Assembly (NCBI RefSeq): GCF_030646115.1
Contig: NZ_JAUSMX010000015.1
Coordinates: 124,001-188,000 of the forward strand
Direction of reading: 5' to 3'
DNA: 64,000 nucleotides
From: Fluviicoccus sp.
GTDB lineage: Bacteria; Pseudomonadota; Gammaproteobacteria; Pseudomonadales; Moraxellaceae
Part shown: positions 24,436 through 33,842 of the stretch, piece by piece
Numbering within the stretch: position 1 is the first letter of the stretch
How the letters are laid out: the number at the start of each line of letters is the position of its first letter
The notes under the pieces: model-generated
What the model was told of the DNA's origin: nothing
The model's database searches: none
The model's input: the letters and a program-made list of their open reading frames with translations, nothing else
Made by a program: the position numbers and the translations under genes

Positions 24436-25725
24436 TCAGGGTACAACAACCTTGGCCTCCAGCACCGGACTGCGTTTCAGCACCGCATGACTCACCTTGA
24501 CCTCCTGCAAAGCAAATTGCACTGGCAAGCGGTCATGGCACTGCCCGCCCTTGTAGGCCGGGGTACACAGATAACGCCCGTTACCCGTCACGCCATCGTA
24601 AACCGGCGTCCCGGTTTCCGCCGTGGTGCCCTGCAGGGAAATCACCAGACCGCCCAGCGCCGGGCTCCAGGTCATCAACGGTAACAGCCACGTCTGGTCT
24701 GCCAGTCGGGTTTGCACATACAGCGGGCGAGACATCACCCGTGACTGCAAGGCCTGCGTCTCATCTGCCGTCAGCGGTTTTGGCGGTACGGCCTGCAAGG
24801 TCAGCAATTGCCAGTGGTTCAGCAGCTTGTCTTCCATACGCGCCGGGCGGCTGATGGGGCGGTATAGTTGCTGGTGCAGCGGCGGCGGCGCAAGGTCGTC
24901 CGAGTTGCCCCGGTAGGCATACCCCGCCACGCATTGCCACTCCCGGCACAAGCGGTCCAGCGGGCTGTCCTTGGCCAGGCTGAGCCGCCACTCCGTCTGC
25001 ACCCCCAACGCCAGCAGGTCCCCCGCCGTTTGCGGCGCACGGCTGATGATCCGGGCATGCACCGGCAACGCCTGAAGCGACGACAGCAAAGGTTCCAGCC
25101 AGCCCGGCTCCCCGGCCAAGGCGACTGCCGCAACAGAACCGGTGGCGAGCCGCGCAGGTTGCCGGGCCAGGGTTTCCAACTGTTCACGCAACTGGCGGTT
25201 CTGCTGCGCCAACTGCTGTTGCTGCTCCCGGATTTCCGTCAACTGCGGCAGGGAGCGCTCAACAACGGCGGCGCGCTGCCTGCCCGTATTCTCCGGGAGT
25301 ATTTCTTCCGCCGATTGCGGGGGTGTTGCTGTGCGGGCGGCCTGAACCCGGTCACGCAGCACTGAGTCATCCACATTGGCCCGGGCCTGCAAGGACAATT
25401 GCAATTGCCCGGAAGCCGTCATGTCGTAGCGCTCGAACAGCACCTCAACCTGAACGATGGCGGCGCTTTCACGACTGATCTGTTCATCCAGTGCATCATT
25501 GACCAGCCGGGTGCTGCCCCGGATGTAAGTGCCGGACTCCTGCGCCGCCTGCTGCTGGATGCGGGACACCGCGTGCTGGCGCGCTGTGAGCCGGCTGTCG
25601 TTGTCGCCCAACAGGTAGGTGGTGGTGTAGAGGTGCGTCCATGCTATCGCAGGGCCAGACAGGCTGCCCCAGATCAGCATGGCCAGCAGGCCGCGTTCCA
25701 TCAAGGCCGGTTTGCGGATGTTCAT
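24436..25725 (-). CDS. Exported protein of unknown function with coiled coil
   Basis: The 429-residue protein begins at the ATG at 25725, behind AGGAAAA, with a signal peptide ending near GPAIA-WTH. The N-terminal third is helical and exposed to an adhesin- or lipoprotein-like domain pattern (YIRGSTRLVNDALDEQISRESAAIVQVEVLFERYD). A Gln-rich coiled coil follows at about 170-195 (EIREQQQQLAQQNRQLREQLETL). Cys residues near the middle and C-terminus (LCREWQCVAG; YLCTPAYKGGQC) could form disulfides. The family is not recognised. It is followed by no partner, and the START gene upstream runs in the same direction about 170 bp away. Confidence 0.7.
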   Translation of the reverse strand: MNIRKPALMERGLLAMLIWGSLSGPAIAWTHLYTTTYLLGDNDSRLTARQHAVSRIQQQAAQESGTYIRGSTRLVNDALDEQISRESAAIVQVEVLFERYDMTASGQLQLSLQARANVDDSVLRDRVQAARTATPPQSAEEILPENTGRQRAAVVERSLPQLTEIREQQQQLAQQNRQLREQLETLARQPARLATGSVAAVALAGEPGWLEPLLSSLQALPVHARIISRAPQTAGDLLALGVQTEWRLSLAKDSPLDRLCREWQCVAGYAYRGNSDDLAPPPLHQQLYRPISRPARMEDKLLNHWQLLTLQAVPPKPLTADETQALQSRVMSRPLYVQTRLADQTWLLPLMTWSPALGGLVISLQGTTAETGTPVYDGVTGNGRYLCTPAYKGGQCHDRLPVQFALQEVKVSHAVLKRSPVLEAKVVVP

Positions 25726-25897
25726 GGCGATTGTTTTCCTGAAGTTGTTTGCCATCATCACTTCAGGTATTGCAGGGGGCATGCCAGCCGACAAAAGCAT
25801 TTATAATCAATGAAAATGCATAGCAACAATGAGTCTGCACCCATTAAACCTGCATCTGTTGCCGGTGAGCAAGGCAATGAATGCAGGCCGGGGCAAA

Positions 25898-26605
25898 TCA
25901 GTCGGCGGCGGTGTGCCGCTCGCTGGCGACCGGAGCCTGCAGGCCCGGCAAGCCCGGCAGATGCACCGCTTCCACGCGACGGTCGCGATACTTCGGCAGG
26001 GCCGCCTGTTTCAGCAGGGCCCGGAGCGTGTCCCTGGGGGCGCTGGTGGCGATCCAGTTCGACATCCAGGCCGGAATGGCTCCGCCCGGATCCACCAGCG
26101 TTTCAAAGCTGACCCGGGTGCCGCCGTCCTTCAGCGGCTCAATGATGAAGCGGTTGTTGAGTTCGGGCACCCGTACCCGCCCGCGCGAAGCCCCGACATA
26201 TCCCGGCACCGCCACGGTGTTGATGGTCACGGTCAAGGTTTGCGGGTCCTGGACGGCGGTATTGCGCAGCACCGCCTCCCGGTTGTTGACCGGCCACGGA
26301 GTATGGAATTCCATGTAATAGACCACGTCGGGCCAACTGCTGTCATGACGCGCCCGCTCGCACTGGAAGACCCAGCTCGGCAGGTTGTCGATGTCCGCCA
26401 GCACGGCCAGGATGGCCGTCATCGGGTAAGGAGCCTCCACCACGCCCTTGAAGGATTTGACATCATGCCCCGGCACTTCCCGGACATAGCTGCTGACTTC
26501 CCCGCGGTTACGCGCCTGGGAAACGGTTTCCCATCCGGACTCCGCCCAGGCAAGGTTGGCGATCGCCAAACACATCCCGAGGGCAAATTTTCTTGTTGTA
26601 TTCAT
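25898..26605 (-). CDS. Exported START-domain protein 1
   Basis: The 235-residue protein has a signal peptide (cleavage near AWAES) and a START/Bet v1-like fold: VKSFKGVVEAPYPMTAILAVLADIDNLPSWVFQC, YMEFHTPWPVNNREAVLRNT and the C-terminal helix NWIATSAPRDTLRALLKQA. START domains bind lipids or other hydrophobic molecules. The start at 26605 has GGGAGG upstream. Two further exported START proteins occur at 32.1 and 42.2 kb in this window. Ligand unknown. Confidence 0.85.
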   Translation of the reverse strand: MNTTRKFALGMCLAIANLAWAESGWETVSQARNRGEVSSYVREVPGHDVKSFKGVVEAPYPMTAILAVLADIDNLPSWVFQCERARHDSSWPDVVYYMEFHTPWPVNNREAVLRNTAVQDPQTLTVTINTVAVPGYVGASRGRVRVPELNNRFIIEPLKDGGTRVSFETLVDPGGAIPAWMSNWIATSAPRDTLRALLKQAALPKYRDRRVEAVHLPGLPGLQAPVASERHTAAD

Positions 26606-26694
26606 GAAGCCTCCCATGCGCGAAACCGGCATGTCTCCTCAGCATAGCTGCTAATTCGTCATCCGGACGCTTTTCGGCATGGGAGGAACCACTA

Positions 26695-27369
26695 TCAAGT
26701 CATGGCGGCAAAACGCTCCACTTGCTGGGTGGGGCCGGCGACGATCATCAGTGCATCGCGGTCCAGCACGGTCTCCAGCCGGGCATGGATCATTTCGGCC
26801 TTGGAGTGCTTGAGTCCCACGATGGTCACCCCGAACTTGCTGCGCAACGCGGCATCCGCGACGGTCTTGCCATGCAGCTCAGCAGGAGTCCGGGTCTTGG
26901 CGATGGCGTAACCGTCATCCAGTTCAATGAAGTCAATCATGCGGCCGGTCACCAGATGCGCCACCCGCGCACCCATGGTGGCCTCGGGGAAGATGACATG
27001 ATGCGCGCCGGTGCGCTCCAGGATGCGGCCGTGCTTGGCGGTCATGGCCTTGGCCCAGATATCGGGCACCCCCATTTCCTCCAGCGCCAGCACGGTCAGC
27101 ACGCTGGCCTCGACATTGTTGCCGATGCCAACCACGGCATGCTTGAACTCCGCCACGCCCAGTTCGCGCAGGGTGTCGATGCTGGTGGTGTCGGCCTGGA
27201 CCACATGGGTCAGCAGGCCCGACCACTGCTGGACGCAGTCATAGTTTTCGTCAATGCCCAACACTTCATGACCCAGACGGATTAGGGATTCGGCCACGGC
27301 GCCGCCAAAGCGGCCCAGCCCGATGACAACAACACTGTTCCCTTTGGGAATACGATTGCGATTAGCCAA
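26695..27369 (-). CDS. ktrA: K+ uptake regulatory subunit (KtrA/TrkA type), TTG start
   Basis: This cytosolic gating ring of a Ktr potassium channel has 224 residues. It has an RCK_N Rossmann domain (GLGRFG at 17-22, nucleotide-ribose Asp40) and an RCK_C domain from about 140. The best start is TTG at 27369: it lies 8 nt after a GAGGAG site, overlaps the end of ktrB by 8 bp, and gives the usual short N-terminus. No ATG is suitably placed. Overlap with ktrB indicates translational coupling. Confidence 0.88.
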   Translation of the reverse strand: MANRNRIPKGNSVVVIGLGRFGGAVAESLIRLGHEVLGIDENYDCVQQWSGLLTHVVQADTTSIDTLRELGVAEFKHAVVGIGNNVEASVLTVLALEEMGVPDIWAKAMTAKHGRILERTGAHHVIFPEATMGARVAHLVTGRMIDFIELDDGYAIAKTRTPAELHGKTVADAALRSKFGVTIVGLKHSKAEMIHARLETVLDRDALMIVAGPTQQVERFAAMT

Positions 27370-28690
27370 CGATGGGGTTCTCCTCAGGATAATGGAAAGG
27401 TTTGCGACGGCTGCGCAGGGCCAAGGCCATTGCGACGGTGGTGGTGCCGACACGGCCGATGAACATCAGGGCCGTCAAAATCAGCAGGCCGGATGGCGGC
27501 AGGTTCGGGGTGATGCCGGTGGACAGGCCGACGGTGGCGAAGGCGGAAATGGCCTCGAAAACCACCACTTCCAACGGGTAATCGGTGACGCTTAACAACG
27601 CCAGCGTCGCAAAAGCAATCAGGGTGGTGCTGAGGAAGATCACCGTCAGCGCCTGCCGCTGCACCTGCAGCGATACCTTGCGGCCGAACATCGTGGTATC
27701 CGGCTCACCGCGTATTTCCGCCCAGACCATATAGGCCAGCAGCGCCAGCGTGGTGATCTTGACGCCGCCCGCCGTACCGGCGCTGCCGCCGCCGACATAC
27801 ATCAACAGGTAGTGCACCGACAGGGTCTCGGATGTCAGATGCCCCATGTCCAGCGTATTGAACCCGGCGGTGCGGGCCGACACCGAATGGAACAACGAAG
27901 CCAGAATCTTCCCGCCCAGATCCAGCGGGCCCAGCGTGTAGGGGTTGCCCCATTCATATAACAGAATCGAGAAGGTACCCAGCGCCAGCAGTACTCCGGA
28001 GCCAATCATGGTCAGCTTGGTGTGCACCGACCAGTGCGTGTGATCCTGATCGCGGCTGCGCCACAGTTCCAGCAGCACCGGAAAGCCGATGCCGCCGATG
28101 AAGATGGCCGCCATGATCGGGAAGTTGATCCAGGGGTCGGTGACGAAATGCATCAGGTTGTCGGAGTACAGGGAAAAACCGGCATTGTTGAACGAGGACA
28201 CTGCCAGGAACAGGCCATGCCAGGCCGACAGCAGCCAGGATTCGTCATAGCGCGTGTGCAGGGCCACGCCCAGCATCAGCGCCACCGCCAGCTCCACCGC
28301 TATCGTCACGCCAAAAATCACTTTCAAGGTGGTTCGAACATCTCCCAGATCGGCAGCGTGTTCGGCCTGCGCCACCAGCCGGGTGCTGAGGCTGAGGCGG
28401 CGCGACACCAGCAGTCCCAGCAACGTGGCGCCGGTCATGATGCCAAAGCCGCCAATCTGGAACAGGCCCATGATCACCGCCTGTCCGAAAGGGCTCCAGT
28501 AGGTGGCGGTATCCACTGTCGCCAGCCCGGTGACACAGACCGCCGAGGTGGTGGTAAACAGTGCGGTCAGCCAGTCGGCGTGCCCCGGCCCGGCATGTGA
28601 AACGGGCAGCATCAGCAACAGCGTCCCCACCAGAATGGCGAAGAGAAAGCCCAGCGGCACCAGCCGCGCGGGGTGAAGTAAGGGATTCAT
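27362..28690 (-). CDS. ktrB: K+ transporter pore subunit (KtrB/TrkH family)
   Basis: The 442-residue inner-membrane protein has about ten hydrophobic segments and the four pore loops of the superfamily, each with its filter glycine: AVCVTGLATV, SSFNNAGFSL, SARTAGFNTL and SAFATVGLST. It forms a Na+- or proton-linked K+ uptake system with the overlapping ktrA. The start at 28690 gives MNPLLHPARLVPLG; the ribosome site is weak. The length fits KtrB more than TrkH. Confidence 0.92.
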   Translation of the reverse strand: MNPLLHPARLVPLGFLFAILVGTLLLMLPVSHAGPGHADWLTALFTTTSAVCVTGLATVDTATYWSPFGQAVIMGLFQIGGFGIMTGATLLGLLVSRRLSLSTRLVAQAEHAADLGDVRTTLKVIFGVTIAVELAVALMLGVALHTRYDESWLLSAWHGLFLAVSSFNNAGFSLYSDNLMHFVTDPWINFPIMAAIFIGGIGFPVLLELWRSRDQDHTHWSVHTKLTMIGSGVLLALGTFSILLYEWGNPYTLGPLDLGGKILASLFHSVSARTAGFNTLDMGHLTSETLSVHYLLMYVGGGSAGTAGGVKITTLALLAYMVWAEIRGEPDTTMFGRKVSLQVQRQALTVIFLSTTLIAFATLALLSVTDYPLEVVVFEAISAFATVGLSTGITPNLPPSGLLILTALMFIGRVGTTTVAMALALRSRRKPFHYPEENPIVG

Positions 28691-28957
28691 GCAGTCAGTT
28701 ATTCCGGCCAATATACCCAAAGGGGCAATTTTCTTATTTTACTCCCCTTTACCCTTATCAAAAACAAGGTAATTGCCTTGTCCGGCGCTGTCAGCGAAAT
28801 ACGCCGCCCGAAGCAGCCATCTGTCCGGCAGCGGATTGAATACAATTCAGCAAGCCGTATTCGCTTAGAATCCCTGCATGTCCGGTATCGTCTGCACGCC
28901 GGATGGGGCGGCAACGCTCTGCTAGGCCGCAATCTTTCCTGCCATCGAGGTTATGAA

Positions 28958-30019
28958 ATGGAGCCGGTCACCCTTATTTTGCTGTTGGCAGGATTGATCC
29001 TGCTGACCTTTGGCGCTGACATCCTGGTCAAAGGCGCTTCCAGCCTGGCCGGAGCGCTGGGCATCAGCCCGCTGGTCATCGGCCTGACGGTGGTGGCCTT
29101 CGGCACCAGCGCCCCGGAAATGGCGGTCAGTGTTTCTTCCGCCTGGAGCGGGTCAGCGGATATTGCCGTCGGCAATGTCGTGGGCAGCAACATCTGCAAT
29201 GTGCTGCTGATCCTGGGGCTGTCCGCCGTGGCGGCATCGCTGGTGGTGCAGAAGCAACTGGTGCGTTTCGATATCCCGATCATGATCTTCTTCTCGCTGC
29301 TGGTGCTGGCCATGGGCCTGGACAAGGACATCAGCCGTCTGGACGGAGCCATCCTGTTCACGGGCATCGTCGCCTACACCGTTTTCCTGATCCGGGAAGC
29401 ACGGCGGGAAGGTGTCAGCACGGTCGCAGGCGCTGAAGCCATTGAATCCAGCCCGATGTGGAAAAATATCGCCTTTATCGCCGTCGGGCTGGGCATGCTG
29501 ATTCTGGGTTCCCAATGGCTGGTGGATGGTGCTGTGGCCATCGCCAAATACGCCGGACTCAGCGAACTGGTGATCGGACTGACCATCGTTGCTGTCGGCA
29601 CCTCGCTGCCGGAGCTGGCCACCAGCGTCATGGCCAGTCTCAAGGGCGAACGCGACATTGCCATCGGCAACGTCCTCGGCAGCAACATCTTCAACATCGG
29701 CGCGGTGCTGGGCATTTCCGGGCTGGTGGCCCCCAACGGCCTGCCGGTGGCGGCTTCCTCGCTGACCCTGGACATCCCGGTGATGATCCTGGTGGCGCTG
29801 GCCTGTCTGCCGGTCTTCCTGACCCGTTATACCGTCACCCGCACGGACGGCTTCGCCTTCCTGCTGTGTTATGCCGCCTATGTCACCTACTTGGTGATGA
29901 GTACCCAAAACAGCCCGCTGCTGCCCACCCTTGCCCCCGCCCTGCTGGTGCTGGTCACGGCTTGCGTGGCGTGGTGGATGCTGGATGTCATTCGTTATCT
30001 GAAGCGGGAATCACCATGA
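28958..30019 (+). CDS. Calcium/sodium antiporter (CaxA/YrbG family)
   Basis: The 353-residue inner-membrane exchanger has two inverted alpha repeats: VIGLTVVAFGTSAPEMAVS...GNVVGSNICNVLLILG (about 40-95) and VIGLTIVAVGTSLPELATS...GNVLGSNIFNIGAVLG (about 205-255). The GTS-PE motifs form the cation site. Start at 28958 behind GAGG. The stop overlaps the next ATG by 4 bp, suggesting coupling with the PspC-domain gene. The 267-bp gap upstream, shared with ktrB, contains a TGAAT-aca-ATTCA repeat but no gene. Confidence 0.92.
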   Translation: MEPVTLILLLAGLILLTFGADILVKGASSLAGALGISPLVIGLTVVAFGTSAPEMAVSVSSAWSGSADIAVGNVVGSNICNVLLILGLSAVAASLVVQKQLVRFDIPIMIFFSLLVLAMGLDKDISRLDGAILFTGIVAYTVFLIREARREGVSTVAGAEAIESSPMWKNIAFIAVGLGMLILGSQWLVDGAVAIAKYAGLSELVIGLTIVAVGTSLPELATSVMASLKGERDIAIGNVLGSNIFNIGAVLGISGLVAPNGLPVAASSLTLDIPVMILVALACLPVFLTRYTVTRTDGFAFLLCYAAYVTYLVMSTQNSPLLPTLAPALLVLVTACVAWWMLDVIRYLKRESP

Positions 30020-30213
30020 GCAACAAGCAACTCTGCCGTTCGCGGCAACACAACATCATTGCCGGCGTCATGGGCGGCATTGCCGATTATCTGGGCTGGA
30101 GCCCGTTCAAGGTGCGGCTGCTGTTCGTGATCTTGTCCTGCCTGTTTGTGGCCGTGCCCGGCATCCTGATCTATATCGTGCTGTGGTTTTTGATGCCACT
30201 GGAAGAGGAATGA
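30016..30213 (+). CDS. Small PspC-domain membrane protein
   Basis: The 65-residue protein is almost entirely a PspC domain: CRSRQHNIIAGVMGGIADYLGWSPFKVRLLFVILSC, then a membrane segment FVAVPGILIYIVLWFLMP. In E. coli PspC senses membrane stress. Here no other psp gene adjoins it, and it is translationally coupled to the cation exchanger. Confidence 0.88.
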   Translation: MSNKQLCRSRQHNIIAGVMGGIADYLGWSPFKVRLLFVILSCLFVAVPGILIYIVLWFLMPLEEE

Positions 30214-30217
30214 ATCC

Positions 30218-31171
30218 ATGAATCGCCTGACCCTGGCCGTGATCTGCTCCGGCTTGTTGGCGACACCCGCGCTGGCCGACTCCAGCTTCAACGAAGTACG
30301 CAACGTCATCGTTACCCCGCCGCCGCCCGGCCAGACGGCGGCGGAGCAGCAGGAAATGGCTGTGTATGCCCAGAACCGGCTGCCCCATTATGAAGTCAGC
30401 AGCGCGCAATTCATCCGCGATGGCGTCAACCTGCTGAAGGCCGATGCACAGCGCACCCTCACCGAAACGGCCGACTACTATCCCCGGCTGGAAAAGCACC
30501 TGCACAGCAACGGCATCTGCTTTACCGGCCGCTGGAAGGTCACGGCGGAGACTCCTTACAGCGGCGGCTTCCGCCAGGGCAGCGAGGCCTTGATGATTGC
30601 GCGCGCCTCCACCGCCCTGACCGAGACCGAACGCGGCGACCCTCGCGCCTTCGGCTTTGCGGGCAAGCTGTTCCCGACCCTGGATCCGGACCAGAAAACC
30701 ACTACCGCCAATTTCTTCCTGGTGGATGTGCTGGCAGGCGCCCAACGCGACCATTACCTGGATACCGGCATGACCAACAAACCGTCCACCGGCTTCCGCT
30801 TCAGCGTCATTCCCCTGGCGCTGCGGGTGGGCCGGGTGTTCAGCAAGGCGGACAGCGACCCCGGTTACCGCCCGGTCACCGGCATTGCCGCCTTCGGCCT
30901 GAAACCCGGTGAAACTGCGAAAGCACCACGCTTCCTGCGCCTGAAGGGCGCGGACCGCAACCAGCGCAATGAGGCGGTGGATTTCCGGGAGGAGCTGGAC
31001 CTGCGCCGGCAACCTTCGGGGACACTGGCCTTCACCATCCAGGTTTCCGATAAATCCGCCGATCAGGACAGCCCGGCCTGGCAGAACATCGGCGAAGTGG
31101 TGCTGACAGAAAGCCAGGTGTCCTATGGCTGCGACCGCCGCCTGCACTTTGCGCATCCCAAGCTGAAATAG
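30218..31171 (+). CDS. Periplasmic protein with catalase-like fold
   Basis: The 317-residue protein has a signal peptide (cleavage near ALADS). The region about 85-160 (YPRLEKHLHSNGICFTGRWKVTAETPYSGGFRQGSEALMIARAS) resembles the catalase core around its distal His and haem-pocket strand. The C-terminal segment PAWQNIGEVVLTESQVSYGCDRRLHFAHPKLK matches the W..P..vGe......F.P ending of catalase-related proteins. The proximal haem Tyr motif (R-x-x-x-Y) is not obvious, so haem binding or catalase activity is uncertain. Upstream is PspC and downstream, after 3 bp, a DUF1853 gene, so the three are probably one operon. Confidence 0.55.
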   Translation: MNRLTLAVICSGLLATPALADSSFNEVRNVIVTPPPPGQTAAEQQEMAVYAQNRLPHYEVSSAQFIRDGVNLLKADAQRTLTETADYYPRLEKHLHSNGICFTGRWKVTAETPYSGGFRQGSEALMIARASTALTETERGDPRAFGFAGKLFPTLDPDQKTTTANFFLVDVLAGAQRDHYLDTGMTNKPSTGFRFSVIPLALRVGRVFSKADSDPGYRPVTGIAAFGLKPGETAKAPRFLRLKGADRNQRNEAVDFREELDLRRQPSGTLAFTIQVSDKSADQDSPAWQNIGEVVLTESQVSYGCDRRLHFAHPKLK

Positions 31172-31174
31172 GCC

Positions 31175-32041
31175 ATGACCGGCGCACTTTGGCAGCTCTG
31201 GCGTCATCCCGATGTCCGCAACCTGGCCTGGGTGCTGGCCTCCCCGGCCCTGTTGCGGCATCTGCCGGACAGCATCCACCCGGTGCGCATCCTTGATGAC
31301 CGTTTCTGGCAACCGCTGTTTGATGCCTACCGCCCCAGGCTGGACGCCCTGGAACACGACCCGCTGCCGCTGACCGAATTCCTGACCGCGCACAAGAACC
31401 ACCGCCTGGGCTATTACTTCGAATACCTGCTGCTGTTCTGGTTGCAGGACGAAGCCTTCCACCCCTTTCGCCTGATCCGGCATCGCGCCACCATCATGAC
31501 GGGCAAGATCACCATCGGCGAACTGGACTATCTGCTGCATAACACCCGCAGCGGGCAAGTAGAGCATTGGGAAGTGGCGGTGAAGTTCTATCTGGGGCAT
31601 CCGCCGCTGACCGAGGCGCGGCACTGGATCGGCCCCAACAGCCACGACACGCTGGGGGCGAAGCTGGAACATTTGGCGCGGCAGCAATTCCGTTTCGACG
31701 ACTACGATGGGCAGGTGATCGAACAGCGCTGCCTGGTGATGAAAGGTCAGTTGTTCTATCCCCGTGACTGGACGGGAATCACCCTGGATTGCCTGTCACC
31801 CGGTCATTTGCAGGGACAGTGGCTGGATTGGAAAAGCTTCCGCTCAACGCCGCTGTTTGGCGGTTTGCACTGGCGGCATGCCGGACGGGATGAATGGCTG
31901 GCGGACCAGCAGGCCGCGCTGCAATCCCCCCTCTGCCTCCCGGACGACCTGGCGCATCCGGCCTCCGAGCGGCCCGAACTGTTCATCGGCTTCAATGATG
32001 CGGGTGTGGAAATTCAGCGCTGTTTCCTCACCCCGCCCTGA
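31175..32041 (+). CDS. DUF1853 protein with nuclease-like core
   Basis: The 288-residue protein belongs to DUF1853: it has LGYYFEYLLLFWL (79-91), GELDYLL (115-121) and HWEVAVKFYLG (131-141), followed by the W-GPNSHDTL segment. Glu83, Asp118, Glu133 and Lys137 would make a PD-(D/E)xK-type active site (inference). The family is common in gamma- and betaproteobacteria and has no established function. It starts 3 bp after the catalase-like gene. Confidence 0.85.
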   Translation: MTGALWQLWRHPDVRNLAWVLASPALLRHLPDSIHPVRILDDRFWQPLFDAYRPRLDALEHDPLPLTEFLTAHKNHRLGYYFEYLLLFWLQDEAFHPFRLIRHRATIMTGKITIGELDYLLHNTRSGQVEHWEVAVKFYLGHPPLTEARHWIGPNSHDTLGAKLEHLARQQFRFDDYDGQVIEQRCLVMKGQLFYPRDWTGITLDCLSPGHLQGQWLDWKSFRSTPLFGGLHWRHAGRDEWLADQQAALQSPLCLPDDLAHPASERPELFIGFNDAGVEIQRCFLTPP

Positions 32042-32133
32042 TTTCCCGTTTTTTTGGCGCTCCGGGTCAAGCTGGCAACACTGTCTTGATGCATTTTTAT
32101 CCATCCCACATAAAATGTGACACGGCACTCACT

Positions 32134-32841
32134 ATGATCAAGAAAGCGCTGTTGGCCCTGACGCTGGCCGTCAATCTTCCGGTCATCTCCCATGCGGAAA
32201 GCGACCTGGATGAACTGCGCGGCAGCGATGTCCTGACCAATGAATGGAAACTGGTCAAAAACGACAAACTGCGGAACATCAAGGCCTACCTGAAACGGGA
32301 GGACGGCAAGAAGATCCGCTCCTTCCGCATTGAAGCCATCATTGACGCGCCCATGGAAGCCGTGGCGCGGGTGGGCTTCGACATCGACAACTACCAGCGC
32401 TGGTACTGGCAACTGCTGGATGCGAAGCTGCTGAAGAAGGTGTCGGACCGGGAATACATCTACTATCTGGTGCACAACGCTCCGGTGGGCAACCCCGACC
32501 GCGATGTGATCCTGCGCGCCGTGGTGGAGCCCTACACCGCCCAGAAAGGCTATGCGCTGGTGCGCATCAACGCCCTGCCCGACTACCTGCCGCCCAAGCC
32601 GCCGCTGGTGCGGATGCAGGCCGAGGACATGGTGGTGAAATACACACCGCTGGGCAAGAACAAGACCCTGTTCGAGAACGAGGGCTATATTGATCCGGGC
32701 GGAGCAGCACCGGTGTGGACCATTAATTTCGTGCAACGGCAGGCGCCGTACGCCGCCGTGGTGGGCATGCTGCGCATGTTGCAACTGCCCGAGTACCTTA
32801 ATTCGGACAAGCCGCTGCCTTACAAACTTTACGCCAACTGA
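32134..32841 (+). CDS. Exported START-domain protein 2
   Basis: The 235-residue protein starts at 32134 with a signal peptide (MIKKALLALTLAVN, cleavage near SHAES). The START-like pattern is FRIEAIIDAPMEAVARVGFDIDNYQRWYWQLLDAKLLKKVSDREYIYYLVHNAPVGNPDRDVILRAVV. It ends FVQRQAPYAAVVGMLRMLQLPEYL. It is related in layout to the proteins at 25898-26605 and 42159-42794. The ribosome site is weak. It stands alone after the DUF1853 gene. Confidence 0.8.
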   Translation: MIKKALLALTLAVNLPVISHAESDLDELRGSDVLTNEWKLVKNDKLRNIKAYLKREDGKKIRSFRIEAIIDAPMEAVARVGFDIDNYQRWYWQLLDAKLLKKVSDREYIYYLVHNAPVGNPDRDVILRAVVEPYTAQKGYALVRINALPDYLPPKPPLVRMQAEDMVVKYTPLGKNKTLFENEGYIDPGGAAPVWTINFVQRQAPYAAVVGMLRMLQLPEYLNSDKPLPYKLYAN

Positions 32842-32855
32842 AGACCGGAACCCGC

Positions 32856-33632
32856 CTAGCGGGTTCCCTCTATGATCAGCCGCGCCACGCCCTTGGGGTC
32901 ATCCCACATCGGCACATGGCCCCAGCCGCGCGGTTTCAGCCAGCGGGTCTGCGCCGGCAGTTCACCGCGATGCTGCGAAGCGGCCGTCAGCAGCCAGTCA
33001 CGGTCACCGAAGGCTACAGTCAGCGGCACGGTGATCTTGTGGCCTTCCTTGAACGGCTCCACGGCCTCCAGCGTATCGTCAAAGCCCTTGGCCTTGGCGA
33101 AATTGCGCAAGGCAACAATGGCGTCCCGCGCCGGAATCTTCCAGCCCTGAGAGGTCATCGGCACCGCCATCAACAGCATGCGGAACGGCGGGAACAGCAC
33201 CAGCGCCTCGCCCACCAGCGGAAATGCCTTCAGTCCCTTGCGCATGATGTTGAACATCGGCTTCACGTGCGCCGAGGCTTCACGCTCCCACAAGCCGCCC
33301 GGCGAAAGCGCCACCACACTGCGCGCCAAGCCGCGCTTGGCCGCTTCCATCGCCAGATAGCCGCCCAGCGAGTTCCCGGCAAAATCGACCGGCTCGTCAA
33401 TGCCCATGTCGTGCAGGCTGTCCTTCAGTGAACTGACAATGTTTTCTGCGGTGGGTATCACCCCGGCCGGCAGCGGCGGCGTGCGCCCGAAGCCCGGCAA
33501 GTCAAAGGCAATGACACGGCGCTGTGCCGCCAGGATCGGAATCACCGGCTTCCAGGCATTGCTGGACATGCCGATTCCGTGCAACAGGATCAAGGGGCGT
33601 CCGCTGCCTTGTTGTTTGTAGTGCCAGGCCAT
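32856..33632 (-). CDS. Alpha/beta hydrolase
   Basis: The 258-residue hydrolase has the oxyanion segment LLHGIG (17-21), nucleophile Ser88 in GNSLGG, acid Asp210/Asp212 in FGDRDWL, and catalytic His239 in GWGHVPMWDDP. A cap region lies at about 115-180. No signal peptide. Start at 33632, chosen because MAWHYKQQGSGRPLILLHG is a natural beginning; codons upstream encode no domain. Substrate unknown. The 210-bp gap before the phosphate transporter shows no gene. Confidence 0.88.
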   Translation of the reverse strand: MAWHYKQQGSGRPLILLHGIGMSSNAWKPVIPILAAQRRVIAFDLPGFGRTPPLPAGVIPTAENIVSSLKDSLHDMGIDEPVDFAGNSLGGYLAMEAAKRGLARSVVALSPGGLWEREASAHVKPMFNIMRKGLKAFPLVGEALVLFPPFRMLLMAVPMTSQGWKIPARDAIVALRNFAKAKGFDDTLEAVEPFKEGHKITVPLTVAFGDRDWLLTAASQHRGELPAQTRWLKPRGWGHVPMWDDPKGVARLIIEGTR

Positions 33633-33842
33633 GGGAAATTCTCTATAAGCGAAATGATAAGATCGGGGAACCGGATAGGCAGCGAATCTATTGGTACGGT
33701 CGTACACTATCAAGCTTATTTTAACCGTTTACGCCTGATTATTTCCAGATTACGCCATGTACCGCCAAACATGACGCGCCGGAGGATTAGGCCTATTCTG
33801 GGCGCAACCTTCTGAACACACCCACTTACGGGGATTTTCTTT

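Noticed and set aside
33255-33275. TTCACGTG, resembling half of a parS site
   Set aside because: Only one half matches the parS consensus and it lies inside the hydrolase gene; no complete parS was found in the window.
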